A stretch of DNA of 64,000 nt from Oryza sativa Japonica Group (Eukaryota > Streptophyta > Magnoliopsida > Poales > Poaceae). Location of the stretch: assembly GCF_034140825.1 (NCBI RefSeq), contig NC_089035.1:2377001-2441000 (forward strand), written 5' to 3'. Both the position numbers and the translations under genes were made by a program. The notes beneath the pieces were generated by a model. That model worked only from the letters and a program-made list of their open reading frames with translations. It was not told the origin of the DNA and searched no databases. The first letter of the stretch is position 1; every line of letters starts with the position of its first letter. Shown here one piece after another: positions 1-10,014 of the stretch.

Positions 1-335
1 AAAGTGGAGTGTGCTGTAAAATTTCAGGAAGACTAACAATACAGTATATTCTAACTCATTTCCAATAATTTATTTTTATTTATCAAGACTTAACCTGGGA
101 AGAGATTTTTGAAAACAAAAGGAAACTCAACAAATTAGGTGCACTGAATCATGATATATTGATTTGTGAAAGAACCTTCTCAAATCATCCAGTGAGCCAG
201 GTATATGCATCAGAATCCTCCAATGAGCCAAGCATATGCATCTGATCTGCCCACAATTGTCATTATACTATATGATTAGCATTCCTCCATGCAAGCCAAG
301 TTGCCAACGGAGAATCAAGGATCTAACAAGTTCCA
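1..335. other. no gene seen
   Basis: AT-rich sequence downstream of the DUF4220 pseudogene on the minus strand. It contains a short imperfect duplication around 190-245 (two phrases of the form tccagtgagcc / tccaatgagcc, each followed by a gcatatgcatc-like stretch). No ORF, RNA or mobile element recognised. Confidence 0.5.
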
Positions 336-2216
336 TCAGATCAGGGCCGGCCCTGCTTGTGCCCTTTTATCTTCCTCTTCTTCAAGTAGAATAGGCAATC
401 CCGGGGCACCGCCACGATGTTGAAGCTTGTCTACTACATGGGCATGTGACAGCAGAGCCCAAATGATCGTTACAAACTCCCCGCCAGTGGCCATCCTCGT
501 GGCGTGTGCGACCGCCCTATCCGACGGGGCGATGTACAACATCATGTTTGCCCAGAAGGCGGCAAGCACCTTCCACCGCTTCCCGGCATCCTCGATCCGC
601 TCAACGAGGTACACGGCGATCCTTGCGCCCTCAGATAGGAACCGAACATTGTGCTCCGTGTGGTCCAAGCGCCCCAGATCCATCAGCTTATCATACTTGT
701 CACTGGCGGACTCGCATTTGGCGAGGAAGTCGCAGGCATTCTGCAGTGTGCCACGGGCCATCGAAGTGCTCGTGTACGTGCTGTCCGGGACCAGCTCCGG
801 CTGGAATGCCACCAGCAGTGGTGTCCATGCTAAGCCCATAGTCACATATGCTTGTGGCGATGTGCCATGTCAGTATGTACCGTGCAAGACATCACGATCG
901 AGGTTCAAGTCGATAATGCCTGTCCGGTACATCCACATCCTCCCGTCGGTGATCTTGCCATCGCAGTTGTTGAGCTCACGGAGCACCACCGGCATCAAGC
1001 GGACGGAGCGAGTCATCAATGATGAATCAAGGGCCTGGGCCTCGAGAGAGAACCATGAGAGGAAGGTCTTGACCCAGTGAGGTTGGATGTTGTCGAGGAT
1101 GAAGTATTGGCCGATGGTCCCCTTCCAGTACCTGGTGACAGTGAAATGGCACAACACCTTTAGCGGGACCTCCATTGCCATGACTCATTGCGTACATATC
1201 GGCACAACATCTTCACCTTGTGCCAGTCGGAGAAGATAAAGGCAAGGAATTGGTACGACTCGAGGAAGATGTACCAGACAATGACCAAGCGGGTGACAAG
1301 GAGGTCGAGATTAAAGCCATGGATAAGGATGTTGTTGGCAGCGTTGCTGCCAATGGGACCTGTATCGGAGAAGGTCTGGAGAGAAGAGGGTGAACAAGCT
1401 AGTCGCCAGGATCACGATGTACACAGCAAGGTCAGGAGCCAGGGTGTCCTTGATTGAGGGGTACCGAGCGTAAAAGAAGTCAAAGAGGAACCCAAGCTCA
1501 GCCTCGATCACCCGGAATGCCCTGCCGAGGTCTTCGTCATTGGCGAGGAGCCCCTTGACGACAAAGTCTCGGCACTTGTCGTACTGTAAAGGGAAGTTGA
1601 TATGACCGACATGATCGGCTGCGAACCTTAACCTCACTTGTGGACACTTTTCGACGTCCACCGTCTCTGGAACCTTGTACGACACTTTTATGACCTCCCC
1701 ATTGTCCACCTTCTCCACCTCCTCACCGTCGACGAGATAGATGTACTCCGAGGAGCCACCTTGAATGCCAGCGCTGTTGAGCGGCTCGTACTTCATGTAC
1801 TCGTACACCACCTGGTTCTCCCTGATGAGCCCATGGGAGCGGTTCGTTCATAGGTACGCCTTGACCCTCAAGCCCAGCCGCACCACGCTCAAGCACCAGA
1901 GGAGGAAGAGGCTGACGAGGAAGGTGCCGCGGAGCTGGCCTTTGTAGTAGAGGATGAGGAAGAGGAGGTACACGACGTGGAGGGTCTGGTTCATCATGGA
2001 CCTCGTCTGCTGGCTGCTGTCATTGAAGCTGAACGCCGTCATGGTGTCGGCGCTGCCGAGGAGGAGGAGGAGGAAGCAGGCCCAGACGACGAACAGTTCG
2101 TTCTGGATGGACGAGGACTGCATCAGGCCGATGGTGTAGGAGATCACCGGGTAGTTAAACAGGAAGGCTCCCCAGACGAGCAGCTTGTGTAGCGTGAGGC
2201 CGTCGAAACCATTCAA
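336..2216 (-). pseudogene. decayed DUF4220-DUF594 membrane protein gene
   Basis: Intronless remnant of the plant DUF4220/DUF594 family, a large grass-expanded family of multi-helix membrane proteins without a firmly established function. Read from 2216 downward it shows a DUF4220 core with hydrophobic helices (FLFNYPVISYTIGLMQ, HVVYLLFLILYYKGQL), then VVYEYMKYE, a helix VTRLVIVWYIFLESYQF, the TRYWKGTIGQY motif, the family hallmark TWHIATSICDYG near 871-835, and the DUF594 C-terminus GGEFVTIIWALLSHA. The usual N-terminal helix is missing. Damage is clear: an in-frame TGA at 1848-1850; frame changes near 1380, near 1190-1160, at about 872 (the WHIATS motif lies in a different frame) and again near 810. 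No single ORF spans the gene, so it is called a pseudogene. An assembly error could account for one lesion but not for five. Confidence 0.85.
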
Positions 2217-2295
2217 TCAGTTTTTAAACGGATTGAAATCATTCAATGGTGTATTGTCATGAAACCATTTTTTACTAGGCTTTAGCGGGAGAAAC

Positions 2296-2576
2296 CAAAG
2301 TTTGTTGTCATGAAACCATTTTTTGAAAAGAGAGGCTGGCCGCACGAAGATCTCTGCTCCCTCTGCCAACGGGAGGAAGAAAGCTGCTTGCATCTATTTG
2401 TAAAATGCGACTTCACTAGACGAGTATGGGCGCTGATGCAAGGATGGATTGGCATTGGCTTCTTGCCGCCGACGATCAACGACTCAAGCCTGGCAGAATG
2501 GTGGATGATGGCGAGAAAATATTTTCGGATGGGCTACAGGAACATCAATATGAATCTAACAATTACGTCAATATGA
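2296..2576 (+). mobile_element. LINE fragment: zinc-binding C-terminus of reverse transcriptase ORF
   Basis: A short open stretch encodes EKRGWPHEDLCSLCQREEE followed by LHLFVKCDFTRRVW and EWWMMARK. This is the CxxC...H...C pattern of the zf-RVT (reverse transcriptase zinc-binding) domain at the C-terminal end of plant L1-clade LINE ORF2 proteins. Only this last domain remains; there is no reverse transcriptase or endonuclease portion nearby. A repeated phrase ttgtcatgaaaccatttttt occurs around 2258-2275 and 2305-2324, just before the fragment. It abuts the 5' side of the DUF4220 pseudogene, whose missing N-terminus may reflect this disruption (inference). Confidence 0.75.
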
Positions 2577-2809
2577 ATCTTTTAAGAGAATCAATATAGA
2601 CTTTATTATTTGCTAATGAAAAAGAAATGATATACACCTACGTACCACATGGGAAGGAGCTGACACCATCGTGATGAGCAAAAATAACAAAGACTAACAG
2701 CTAGCTAAGTCTTCTAAACTTCATTATTTGCTTAAGAAAATGAAGTGATATATATACACATCTAGGGGCGAGCTTCAATTTATTCGTGGATCAAGGCGCT
2801 GATCAATTG

Positions 2810-3043
2810 CTCCCTCCGTCCCTAAATATTTGACGTCATTGACTTTTTTAAATATGTTTGACTGTTAGTCTTATTCAAAAAATTTAAGAAATTATTAATT
2901 CTTTTCCTATCATTTGATTCATTGTTAAATATACTACTACTACTCAAGTTTTTGAATAATATTCACAAATGTTTTTGAATAAGACGAACAATCAAACATA
3001 TTTAAAAAAGTCAATGGCGTCAAATATTTAGGAATGGAGGGAG
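2810..3043. mobile_element. Stowaway MITE (Tc1/mariner type), 234 bp
   Basis: Terminal inverted repeats begin ctccctccgtccctaaatat and end with the complement ...atggagggag. The interior is close to a palindrome (gactttttt...aaatatgtttgac / gtcaaacatatttaaaaaag). It is the same subfamily as the elements at 54369 and 59698. The right flank is TA; the left flank has lost an exact TA. Confidence 0.85.
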
Positions 3044-3129
3044 TATTTGCTTACGGCCAAGGCCGGGATGTTATCTATTCCATTATCTAAAAAGTTTTGC
3101 TTACGGCAAGAAAACGATTGTGCTAATTG

Positions 3130-4873
3130 TTACAGGCTAACAAAATCCTTCAGCTTTCTCAACCATAGGAGGTATTCTTCGTTTTCCTTGTAGATCATGT
3201 ACTCTTGCAAGAATTTTGCGGCCATGGGTGTGATCCCACGCAGCTCCAGGTACTTGTTCAACGCCTTTTGCAGACTTTCATCGAGGTCACTGCAGCAGAC
3301 AGGGCAAAGCAAATTGCACATAAGAACTCGGCGATTAATAGTTAAGAATTAATTAGACTGCTCAATAATTTAGGTTTTGTTATCTTACTCGAAATCAGGA
3401 CCCTCATCTGCGATCATTTCATTGTTGTCATCCTCTGGTGGCTGCATCAAGGACAAGGTGTCGATGACGATCTCTTCAGGATGGGCAGTGCAGGAGAATT
3501 CAAGGATCTGTCCATCTCCCTTTGAGATGGTGACGGTGAGAGGAATGCTGGATTTGGAGGGAACCTGAATCTCTTCGTACTCAGATTCATCGCTGGTCCA
3601 TCTTTTCTCACATTTGACCTTGGCAGTGGCAGGCTCAGGTTCATCGTCACTCTCAAGGCTGTCCATGGAAACCTGAAGCTCAATCTTCTCACCATGGTAA
3701 GTTCTTGTGAGAGTAATTGCATTCGAGCCCTCTCCATAATTGATTTTAAAGAATTTAAAGATTTTAAAGGGGGAGTTATTAGGGATCTCCTTGGCCTGTA
3801 TCAGTATGACAATGAAAATGAGGCCCTCAGTCAGACAGTCACAGCACATTGCTCTCAAGGAGAGCATGAAAATTGTTCAAAGCATTGAACTTATATATCA
3901 TATATAATTGCGCAGAGTAATCAAACTGGCATGAATGTATAGTTCAGGAAAACAATCTGGTTATGCATAATCGCAGAGAAAGGTACAGGAACTAGATAGA
4001 ATGATTAAAACTTACCAGCAGAGTTCTAAGCGGAGAAAAATTTCAAAATAAACGACTTTAGACATCAGCACTAATAGAACAAGAATACAGGAGACAAAAA
4101 AGTACTACAATTCATAAGGCACAATAGCAAGGCATATTGAATTCTTATGAGGAACGCACAAAACCTTACACAAGAATTAAACAAGGCACAACAACAATGA
4201 TCAAGCACTAAAATAGTGCAGTAACTGCAAATAAATAACACCAAAATCTACTATAATCAAGAGAAGTTGAAGTTAATATGAGCATGAAAAAGTGGAATAG
4301 CAAATACTCCACATCATTGTACCAAATATTACCTCAATCTCAGCAAAGCAATTGCAATGCTGTAAACATGATTATGCTACCAATTACAGTATGAAAATTA
4401 CTCCTTTTCTTTAAAAACAAAGTTAAATAACTAATCCCAATCCCTACTATAGCAACATAGAACATAACGCAAACAACATATGAAGTACCTAACGGCGACA
4501 GATTGCTTAAGTTTATTTCATGGTAATATATAATACGACTAAAATCAAAACAAACAAAGGGGATTCAATGATGTCAAAAGATAATTCTCTGATGATAGAG
4601 CAGAAGATCGAATAGCAGCATTTGATTTAGTGAGATTCAGGAGCTCGCGCGCGCACGCACCCGGTCTTGGTCGCCGTCGCTCTCCTCCTCGGCGTCGTTG
4701 ATCGCGTTGTCGATGATCCTGACGAGCTCACTGTCGAAGGCGGGCTTCGTCAAGGGGGCCGACGACGAGAACGGCATCGAGCGGGGCTGCGGCCGCGCCG
4801 CCGCGGCGGCCAGCGGGCGGAGCAGGGGGAGGGTGGATGTGGCGGCGCGGCGAGCGGCGGCGAAGAGAGCCAT
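3130..4873 (-). CDS. mitochondrial glycoprotein family (MAM33/p32-like) protein, copy A
   Basis: Three coding exons, 4873-4661, 3795-3389 and 3289-3130, intron phases 0 and 2, giving 259 residues. The N-terminus (MALFAAARRAATSTLPLLRP) is rich in Ala/Arg/Ser and has the look of a mitochondrial presequence of about 40 residues. The mature part has the family layout: an amphipathic helix FDSELVRIIDNAIND, AKEIPNNSPFKI, an acidic linker with DSLESDDEPEPATAK and DESEYEE, the strand block SIPLTVTISKGDGQILEFSC, and a C-terminal helical segment LNKYLELRGITPMAAKFLQE ending KLKDFVSL. MAM33/p32 proteins form acidic doughnut-shaped trimers in the mitochondrial matrix and are linked to mitoribosome assembly and oxidative phosphorylation (family knowledge). 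It is followed downstream by nothing on the same strand for 0.9 kb and preceded by the paralogue at 5.6-7.5 kb. Intron 1 (865 bp) holds no other gene. Confidence 0.9.
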
Positions 4874-5570
4874 GGCGACGGTGCAGCGGCGGATGACGAA
4901 GGTTTTAGTCAGGGTTTTGGGGGTTTACGAGCTGTGGAGAATTGGAGATGAGGACGACAATTTATGTTGTTTTAATATGGAAAAAAAAATGGAAAGGACC
5001 ATTCTGTTATCAATCATGTTTGTTTGCTTCTTGGAGAAGAAGAAAAAAAAATCGATTATCTACCAAATATCGTTATCCGTTAATTAAATTCAATCAAGAA
5101 TTGTTGTCCATTAGTATAGATAGTTAATAAATTCAATTGTTCTTTTACGGATTTTCTCTTTACCCCCTTGCTTTGCTCATTATCTAATCATCATTGTCAT
5201 TATCAGACTATATTACTACCTCTATTCACATGTTTAAGCATTCCTAGTAGCGGTTTAAGTTTTGAACAGACATCCATCGAGTAATTTCTTTTCACATAGA
5301 ATATCATTTCAGCCATCACAATTCACAATTCCACACAAAATTCAGATAAGCAGCACCAAGAAACGGTAAAAGGCTAGTAAAATAAGCACTGATATCATAA
5401 GTGCCAATAGCCTCAGATTGACTACTGGGCATCAGAAATCGCACATTGCAGGGAAGGCAGTTTCCCCGGTTGTTGCATTGCTTCGCATAATTCTAGTAAT
5501 CCTTGTTACATATGCAGGTATGCTAAAAGGCTAAGCTACCAAAAATCCTGCCAAATTGCTCGGCAATTTC
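4874..5570. other. intergenic: promoter of copy A and 3' region of copy B
   Basis: About 700 bp between the two tandem MAM33-type genes. The part next to 4874 is GC-rich (5' UTR of copy A), then AT-rich with a purine run (gaagaagaaaaaaaaatcg, 5035-5054). The part near 5500-5570 is the likely 3' UTR of copy B. No ORF or repeat was recognised. Confidence 0.5.
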
Positions 5571-7517
5571 TCATTGCCGGACGAAGTCCTTCAGCTTGGT
5601 CATCCACCCGACGTACTCCTTGGTTTGCTTGGTCACCATGTAATCGTGCATGTAGTTGGTGGTCGGCAGAGTGATCCCTCTTTGCTCCAGGTACTTGAAT
5701 AGGCCCTTCTGCACATTCACCGGTAGCTCGCTGTAGTAGAAAGAAGCGATTCGATGAGGATTATGAGTAGAGATGGTGCTCAAGAAGGATTGAGAAATGG
5801 AGATTGAAACCGGTGTTCTTACGTGAATTCAGGGCCCTCGTAAGGGAATTTCTCATCTCCTTCTGTGGCTGCATTCTCCACTATTAACATGTCGTCGATG
5901 GTGATCTCCTCACGAAAGGCTGTGCAGGTGAACTCAAGTTTGGGCCCAGAGCCCTTGGAGACTGTCACCTTTAGAGACACGCTGCTATCTCCAGCGCTCT
6001 CGTCTTCCTCTTCATCTTCATCATCCTTGCTAGCATTCTTGCCCTCACCCTCGGCTTCTTCGTCGTCAAACTCAGGGCCCCCTTCTAAATTTGGCATGCT
6101 GACAATGACCTCAATCTTCTCATCTTTGTAGTCCCTTTTCAGAATAACCACACTCATCCCTTCTTCGTCAAGGATTTCAAAAGGGAAGTTTTCCGGAACA
6201 GGTTCCTGTTGCAAGAAAGATAAATGGGTAAGATGAAACACCTTTGGAATATTCAATAACAGATGTTAAATGCCTTGATGTCAAACCAGCATGTCAATTT
6301 TACAGCTAGATGTCACACCTGCAGAGGTAATTTTACAGCTTTGATGTCCATTCATTCATTCACTTTTCAGGGTTATGCGGAAAGGATTATTCAACCTCAA
6401 TGCCAGTTCTAATATTGCCCTTGCCTGGAGCTTCCAATTGATCAAAATATTGAACCCAAACCATCACAAACTCTATCATCAGTCCCACTATTTGTCTATT
6501 CCAAAGTCATACCGCTTTAAAAGAATCATTAGAATGGTTCAATGATTTGAAACAAGGAAAACGCTTAAGAAACGATTTGCTTACACAAGGGTATAAGACT
6601 TCTCTCCAGACATTCAGGTCAAACATGACAAAATAGATGCAAGAAAGTTATAGGATCCTTGAAAACCAGATGAGCATTGCATAGCTGACGCAGGGAATAA
6701 ATCTAAAGTCTTAACAACTCTCTGAATGCCAGTTGCAATAAACAATTGCCAATAAACTATCACTTAAAGAATTCAGACACCTAGACTAATGGCTTAAGAT
6801 AAAATAAATAAATAGAAGATATCGATGCATGAGTAAGATGAACAAATTCTCTATTCTCTAACTGCCACCAGCATACCGAAGTAACAATACGTCATCAGTC
6901 ACCAATTGATCTGTATTAAGAGAGAAGCGCCGAACGAGACTGCAAAAGTAATCTATTTTAGGTGAAAGCAATCGTAAATATATTTCCCAATTGTAGTGTT
7001 CAATTAGCTAGAGATGCCCATTATTTATCAACCAGTTACCAGTCGACGTGTAGCATTCACGCAAGACAGCACTATAATTTGACAAAACCTCACCAAAAAT
7101 TCATCATCCCCACAAGACAAAATCACTGTCCAATATGACAAAATAATATCTCATTTGGCGCGCCAAATCAGTCAAGTTTCGATGACAGTAGTACAGTATC
7201 GCGCAAGAGAAGAGCGCGCGTCTCACTCTCACCTGCTCGTCGATGGCGAGGTAGTCCTGCGCCTCCCTGATCTCCGCGTCGATGGCTCCGGGGAGGTTCC
7301 CGGCGCCGGACCCCTTCTTCTTCTTCGCCTTGACCTTGCTCTCCATCACCACCTGCCCCGAAGAGGCGCTCGACCCCTGCGCCGCCGCGCGCAGGGAACC
7401 CGCGAGCGGCTGCCGTTGCAGCGAGAGCAAGGGTGTTCCTGCGCGGGACGCGGACGAGACGCCGGGGAGGAAGGCGGCGGCGGCGGTGGCGGCGGCGGCG
7501 GCGGAGACGAAGGCCAT
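5571..7517 (-). CDS. mitochondrial glycoprotein family (MAM33/p32-like) protein, copy B
   Basis: Three coding exons, 7517-7233, 6205-5823 and 5730-5571, phases 0 and 2, giving 275 residues. The start MAFVSAAAAATAAAAF was chosen because the reading frame further upstream runs into promoter-like sequence. The N-terminal about 55 residues are Ala/Ser/Arg-rich with few acids, fitting an organelle transit peptide. Then come AIDAEIREAQDYLAIDEQ, EPVPENFPFEILDEEG, a strongly acidic stretch DDEDEEEDES, the strand block VSLKVTVSKGSGPKLEFTC and the C-terminal VQKGLFKYLEQRGI...TKLKDFVRQ. It shares with copy A the intron positions and phases and a last exon of exactly 160 bp, so the two are tandem duplicates. 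They are clearly diverged at the N-terminus and in the acidic linker. Here the stretch KVKAKKKKGSGAGN precedes the first conserved helix and is absent from copy A. Plastid rather than mitochondrial import cannot be excluded from sequence alone. Confidence 0.9.
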
Positions 7518-8433
7518 GGCGAACGCGGTGGCGAAGCGAAGGAGAGAAGAGAGGAGAGGGGAGGGGATAAGAAAAGGGAAGAGGGGTTTTGGATGACGCT
7601 TATACCTACCGTTTAGTGGGACCCATCTGTCGCTGACACTACTTGCCTCCTGTCCTCTTTCAACGATTTCGTTTTTACAAAAAATCAACAGAACTTGCGT
7701 ATGGGTTTCTTGTGCTTGTGAAATTAATTCTCCTTCTCCAAATGGTCTAGCACTATGATTTGATACAACATCTGAAGCTGTGTTTGGCTCTTGTAGTTGG
7801 ATAATCCCTCGTGCATCATTAATTAATTATTAGGTTTTTTTTTAAAAAAAAAGTATATAAAATAACTTTCTTATATAATTTTTTCGTGAAAATATATCGT
7901 TTACCAGTTTTAGAAGCGTGCACATAGAAAACGAGATAAAAAAGCTAGGAAAATAGATTTTTTTTTAAAAAAAAAAGAAAATAGAGAGAAGAAAACAACA
8001 TTTAGTGTAGTGCCTGGATCGATTTTCATCAAAGAAAGGAACAGTCAAGCGCTGCATGACAATTAAAGGATCATCATTGGGCATCAACAAGAACATTTAA
8101 TTTACAAGACTTTGCTGTGCTACACATTGGAAGCAAGTGCTTAGATTACATATAGTAGTAAATAGTATTATGCATGTTTAATTACTGTTTCTGATTCTGA
8201 TTGAGAGCCTGCAATTTGGCAGGAACAAGATCGAGCTACTATACAAACGGCAGAGACAGAGACAGAGACAGGGGCCCCCATTTGCAAGGCCTTTCCTGTC
8301 AATTCATCCTGCCTTTATTATTATCGATTGATAATTCCAAGATAAGAAGGAGAAAAAGAAGAAGAATTAAAAACGCGGGAATTATTACTGTAATTAATAA
8401 TCCTCCAAGAGAAGAGACGACCATGACATGACA
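7518..8433. other. intergenic with MITE remnant
   Basis: 7518-7650 is the probable 5' UTR and promoter of copy B. Around 7780-7990 there is a degraded MITE-like stretch: gctgtgtttggctc at its left, a long A/T run, and cgtgcacatagaaaacgag near the right. The latter resembles the interior of the Tourist-like element at 60431 (gcgcgcggaaaacgagaaag). 8000-8433 is probably the 3' UTR of the small gene at 8434. A short (gagaca)n-like run sits at 8251-8272. Confidence 0.4.
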
Positions 8434-8655
8434 TCACAGGAGCTGGGCGTCGCGGCTGGCCGGAGAAGGGAAGACGGGCACCTCGGCGAAGCGGAGGCGG
8501 CCGGAGTCGGCCGCGCCGCCGGCGAGGCGGACGTAGTAGGGCGCCCGCGGCGACGCCGACGGCGACTCGTTGGTGAACGGGTTGCCGATCGGCGTCTGCC
8601 CGCCGTTGGCGTAGTGGACGATCGCCCTGTACAAGAACGGCAGCAACCCCTCCAT
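8434..8655 (-). CDS. small plant protein (73 aa) of MEGLLPFLYRAI type
   Basis: Single-exon ORF of 73 residues beginning MEGLLPFLYRAIVHYANGGQ and ending ASRDAQLL. The N-terminal pattern MEG-L-P-hydrophobic-YRAI recalls a set of short, uncharacterised angiosperm proteins of 60-90 residues; function unknown. No signal peptide or membrane helix is evident. The ATG sits directly downstream of a (GAA)n tract in the 5' UTR. The frame stays open upstream through that tract (it would read as poly-Glu), but there is no in-frame ATG there and a TATA-like box (ttaaata on the minus strand, about 8814-8820) lies too close. The conserved MEG is therefore taken as the start. Confidence 0.7.
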   Translation of the reverse strand: MEGLLPFLYRAIVHYANGGQTPIGNPFTNESPSASPRAPYYVRLAGGAADSGRLRFAEVPVFPSPASRDAQLL

Positions 8656-8657
8656 GG

Positions 8658-8705
8658 CTTCTTCTTCTTCTTCTTCTTCTTCTTCTTCTTCTTCTTCTTC
8701 TTCTT
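8658..8705. repeat. (CTT)n / (GAA)n trinucleotide microsatellite, about 16 units
   Basis: A perfect run of ctt units lies immediately 5' of the ATG of the small gene at 8434-8655, so on the sense strand the transcript leader is (GAA)n. Likely length-polymorphic between accessions. Confidence 0.95.
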
Positions 8706-10014
8706 GCCAAGCAAAAACAATGGAGCTAAGCAAAGCAAGAACCCTCTCTACCTCTGTCTCTGTTTGGTGGTGCAACTGCAAAGGATAAAGAGGAAGAAAG
8801 AGAGGCGTGTGGGTATTTAAGGGCACAACTGCAGATTAGTATAATAAGGTGAGCCTTGAGATTTTTTTTTTGACTAAACTAATCAATGCTGATTAGTGGA
8901 TAACAACTGGCTTAGCTTTGCTCAGCTAAGCTACTAGCTAGCTAGCACAAGGAAATGGTCAAATGAGAGAGCCACATCAATTGGAGAAGATGATGATGGG
9001 ATGCATGCACGCATGCCTGTGGACTTGTGGATAGGAAAATGGATTTTTTGTAAGCAGAACAAAGATGCTGTTTACACTTCAGGGGGACACACAAGGTGCA
9101 TTAGTTTTTTGTGATGAAACAGCTATTGGAATTTAAGGTGTCACACAGGAACAAATCAGGGGGCAATTGGGTTTTGTGGTGACTGCTGGTTTCTGATTGG
9201 AATTAGGTTTAAAATAGGACAGCTTCTGCTGATTCTGGTCTGGGTGTTAGGGGAGGGAGACCAATCCTATATAATCATATAAAGAATATCAATGGCTTTG
9301 TGCTTGAAGGAAGGGAAAGCCACAAAAAAAAAGGGAAAAAATGATGCACAGATGTGGTTTGAAGACAAGGGACATCTTACCTGACCTCAAAAGGGTATAT
9401 TGTAATGGAGTTTGTTGTGTTTTCCCTCTTCTTTTTCTGTGTTTGTTAGTGAAGCTTGCAATTGAGGCCTCAACTAACCCTATAATTAAGACAAAAAAGA
9501 TAAAAGGCTAAATCCGAAGTCTGGTGAACCATCGTTCTCAGGTATCCCAATAGAAAGAATTGGGTCGACTTTAAGCATCATCCAAGTCGTGAGAATGACA
9601 CCCTACTAGGTCAGAGTAGCAGACAAAGGGTAGATATATATTTTTTCTCTCTCTCTTGAACTGAGTACATTACAAACTGCTCACGGAACTGCAGCTGGTT
9701 CACCAGGAATAACTGTAACACCAAGAAGAATAACAGGGTACAACAGTGTGAAGTTCTTACATATATATCCTCAGGGCTTCAATTTGCACCTCTTGGTAAC
9801 ACATAATTTAACTTTCCAGGAAGAATTTTCTAGCAGCATGTGGCAAATCTCTCTACATAAGCTACCTATGCTCAAGGCTGGCTGGCTCTTAATGTGACAA
9901 TTCCTCCGTGTAAAAGAAGCGCAAGTCAACGGGGGTAAACAGGATATTGCTTACAAAACCGGCGAGGCAACGATCCAGGTTTCATGGATACACATCACCT
10001 AGATCAGAACACGC
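8706..10014. other. promoter of the 73-aa gene and 3' region of the methyltransferase
   Basis: 8706-8830 is the leader and TATA region of the 73-residue gene. 8830-9640 is AT-rich upstream sequence with agctaagctactagctagctagc near 8915-8944 and no ORF of note. 9650-10014 fits the 3' UTR of the methyltransferase gene, with a short ct run at 9646-9656. No mobile element was recognised. Confidence 0.4.

Noticed and set aside
8656-8826. N-terminal poly-Glu extension of the 73-aa protein
   Set aside because: The frame is open upstream but contains no ATG, and a TATA-like box overlaps its far end; the (GAA)n is leader sequence.
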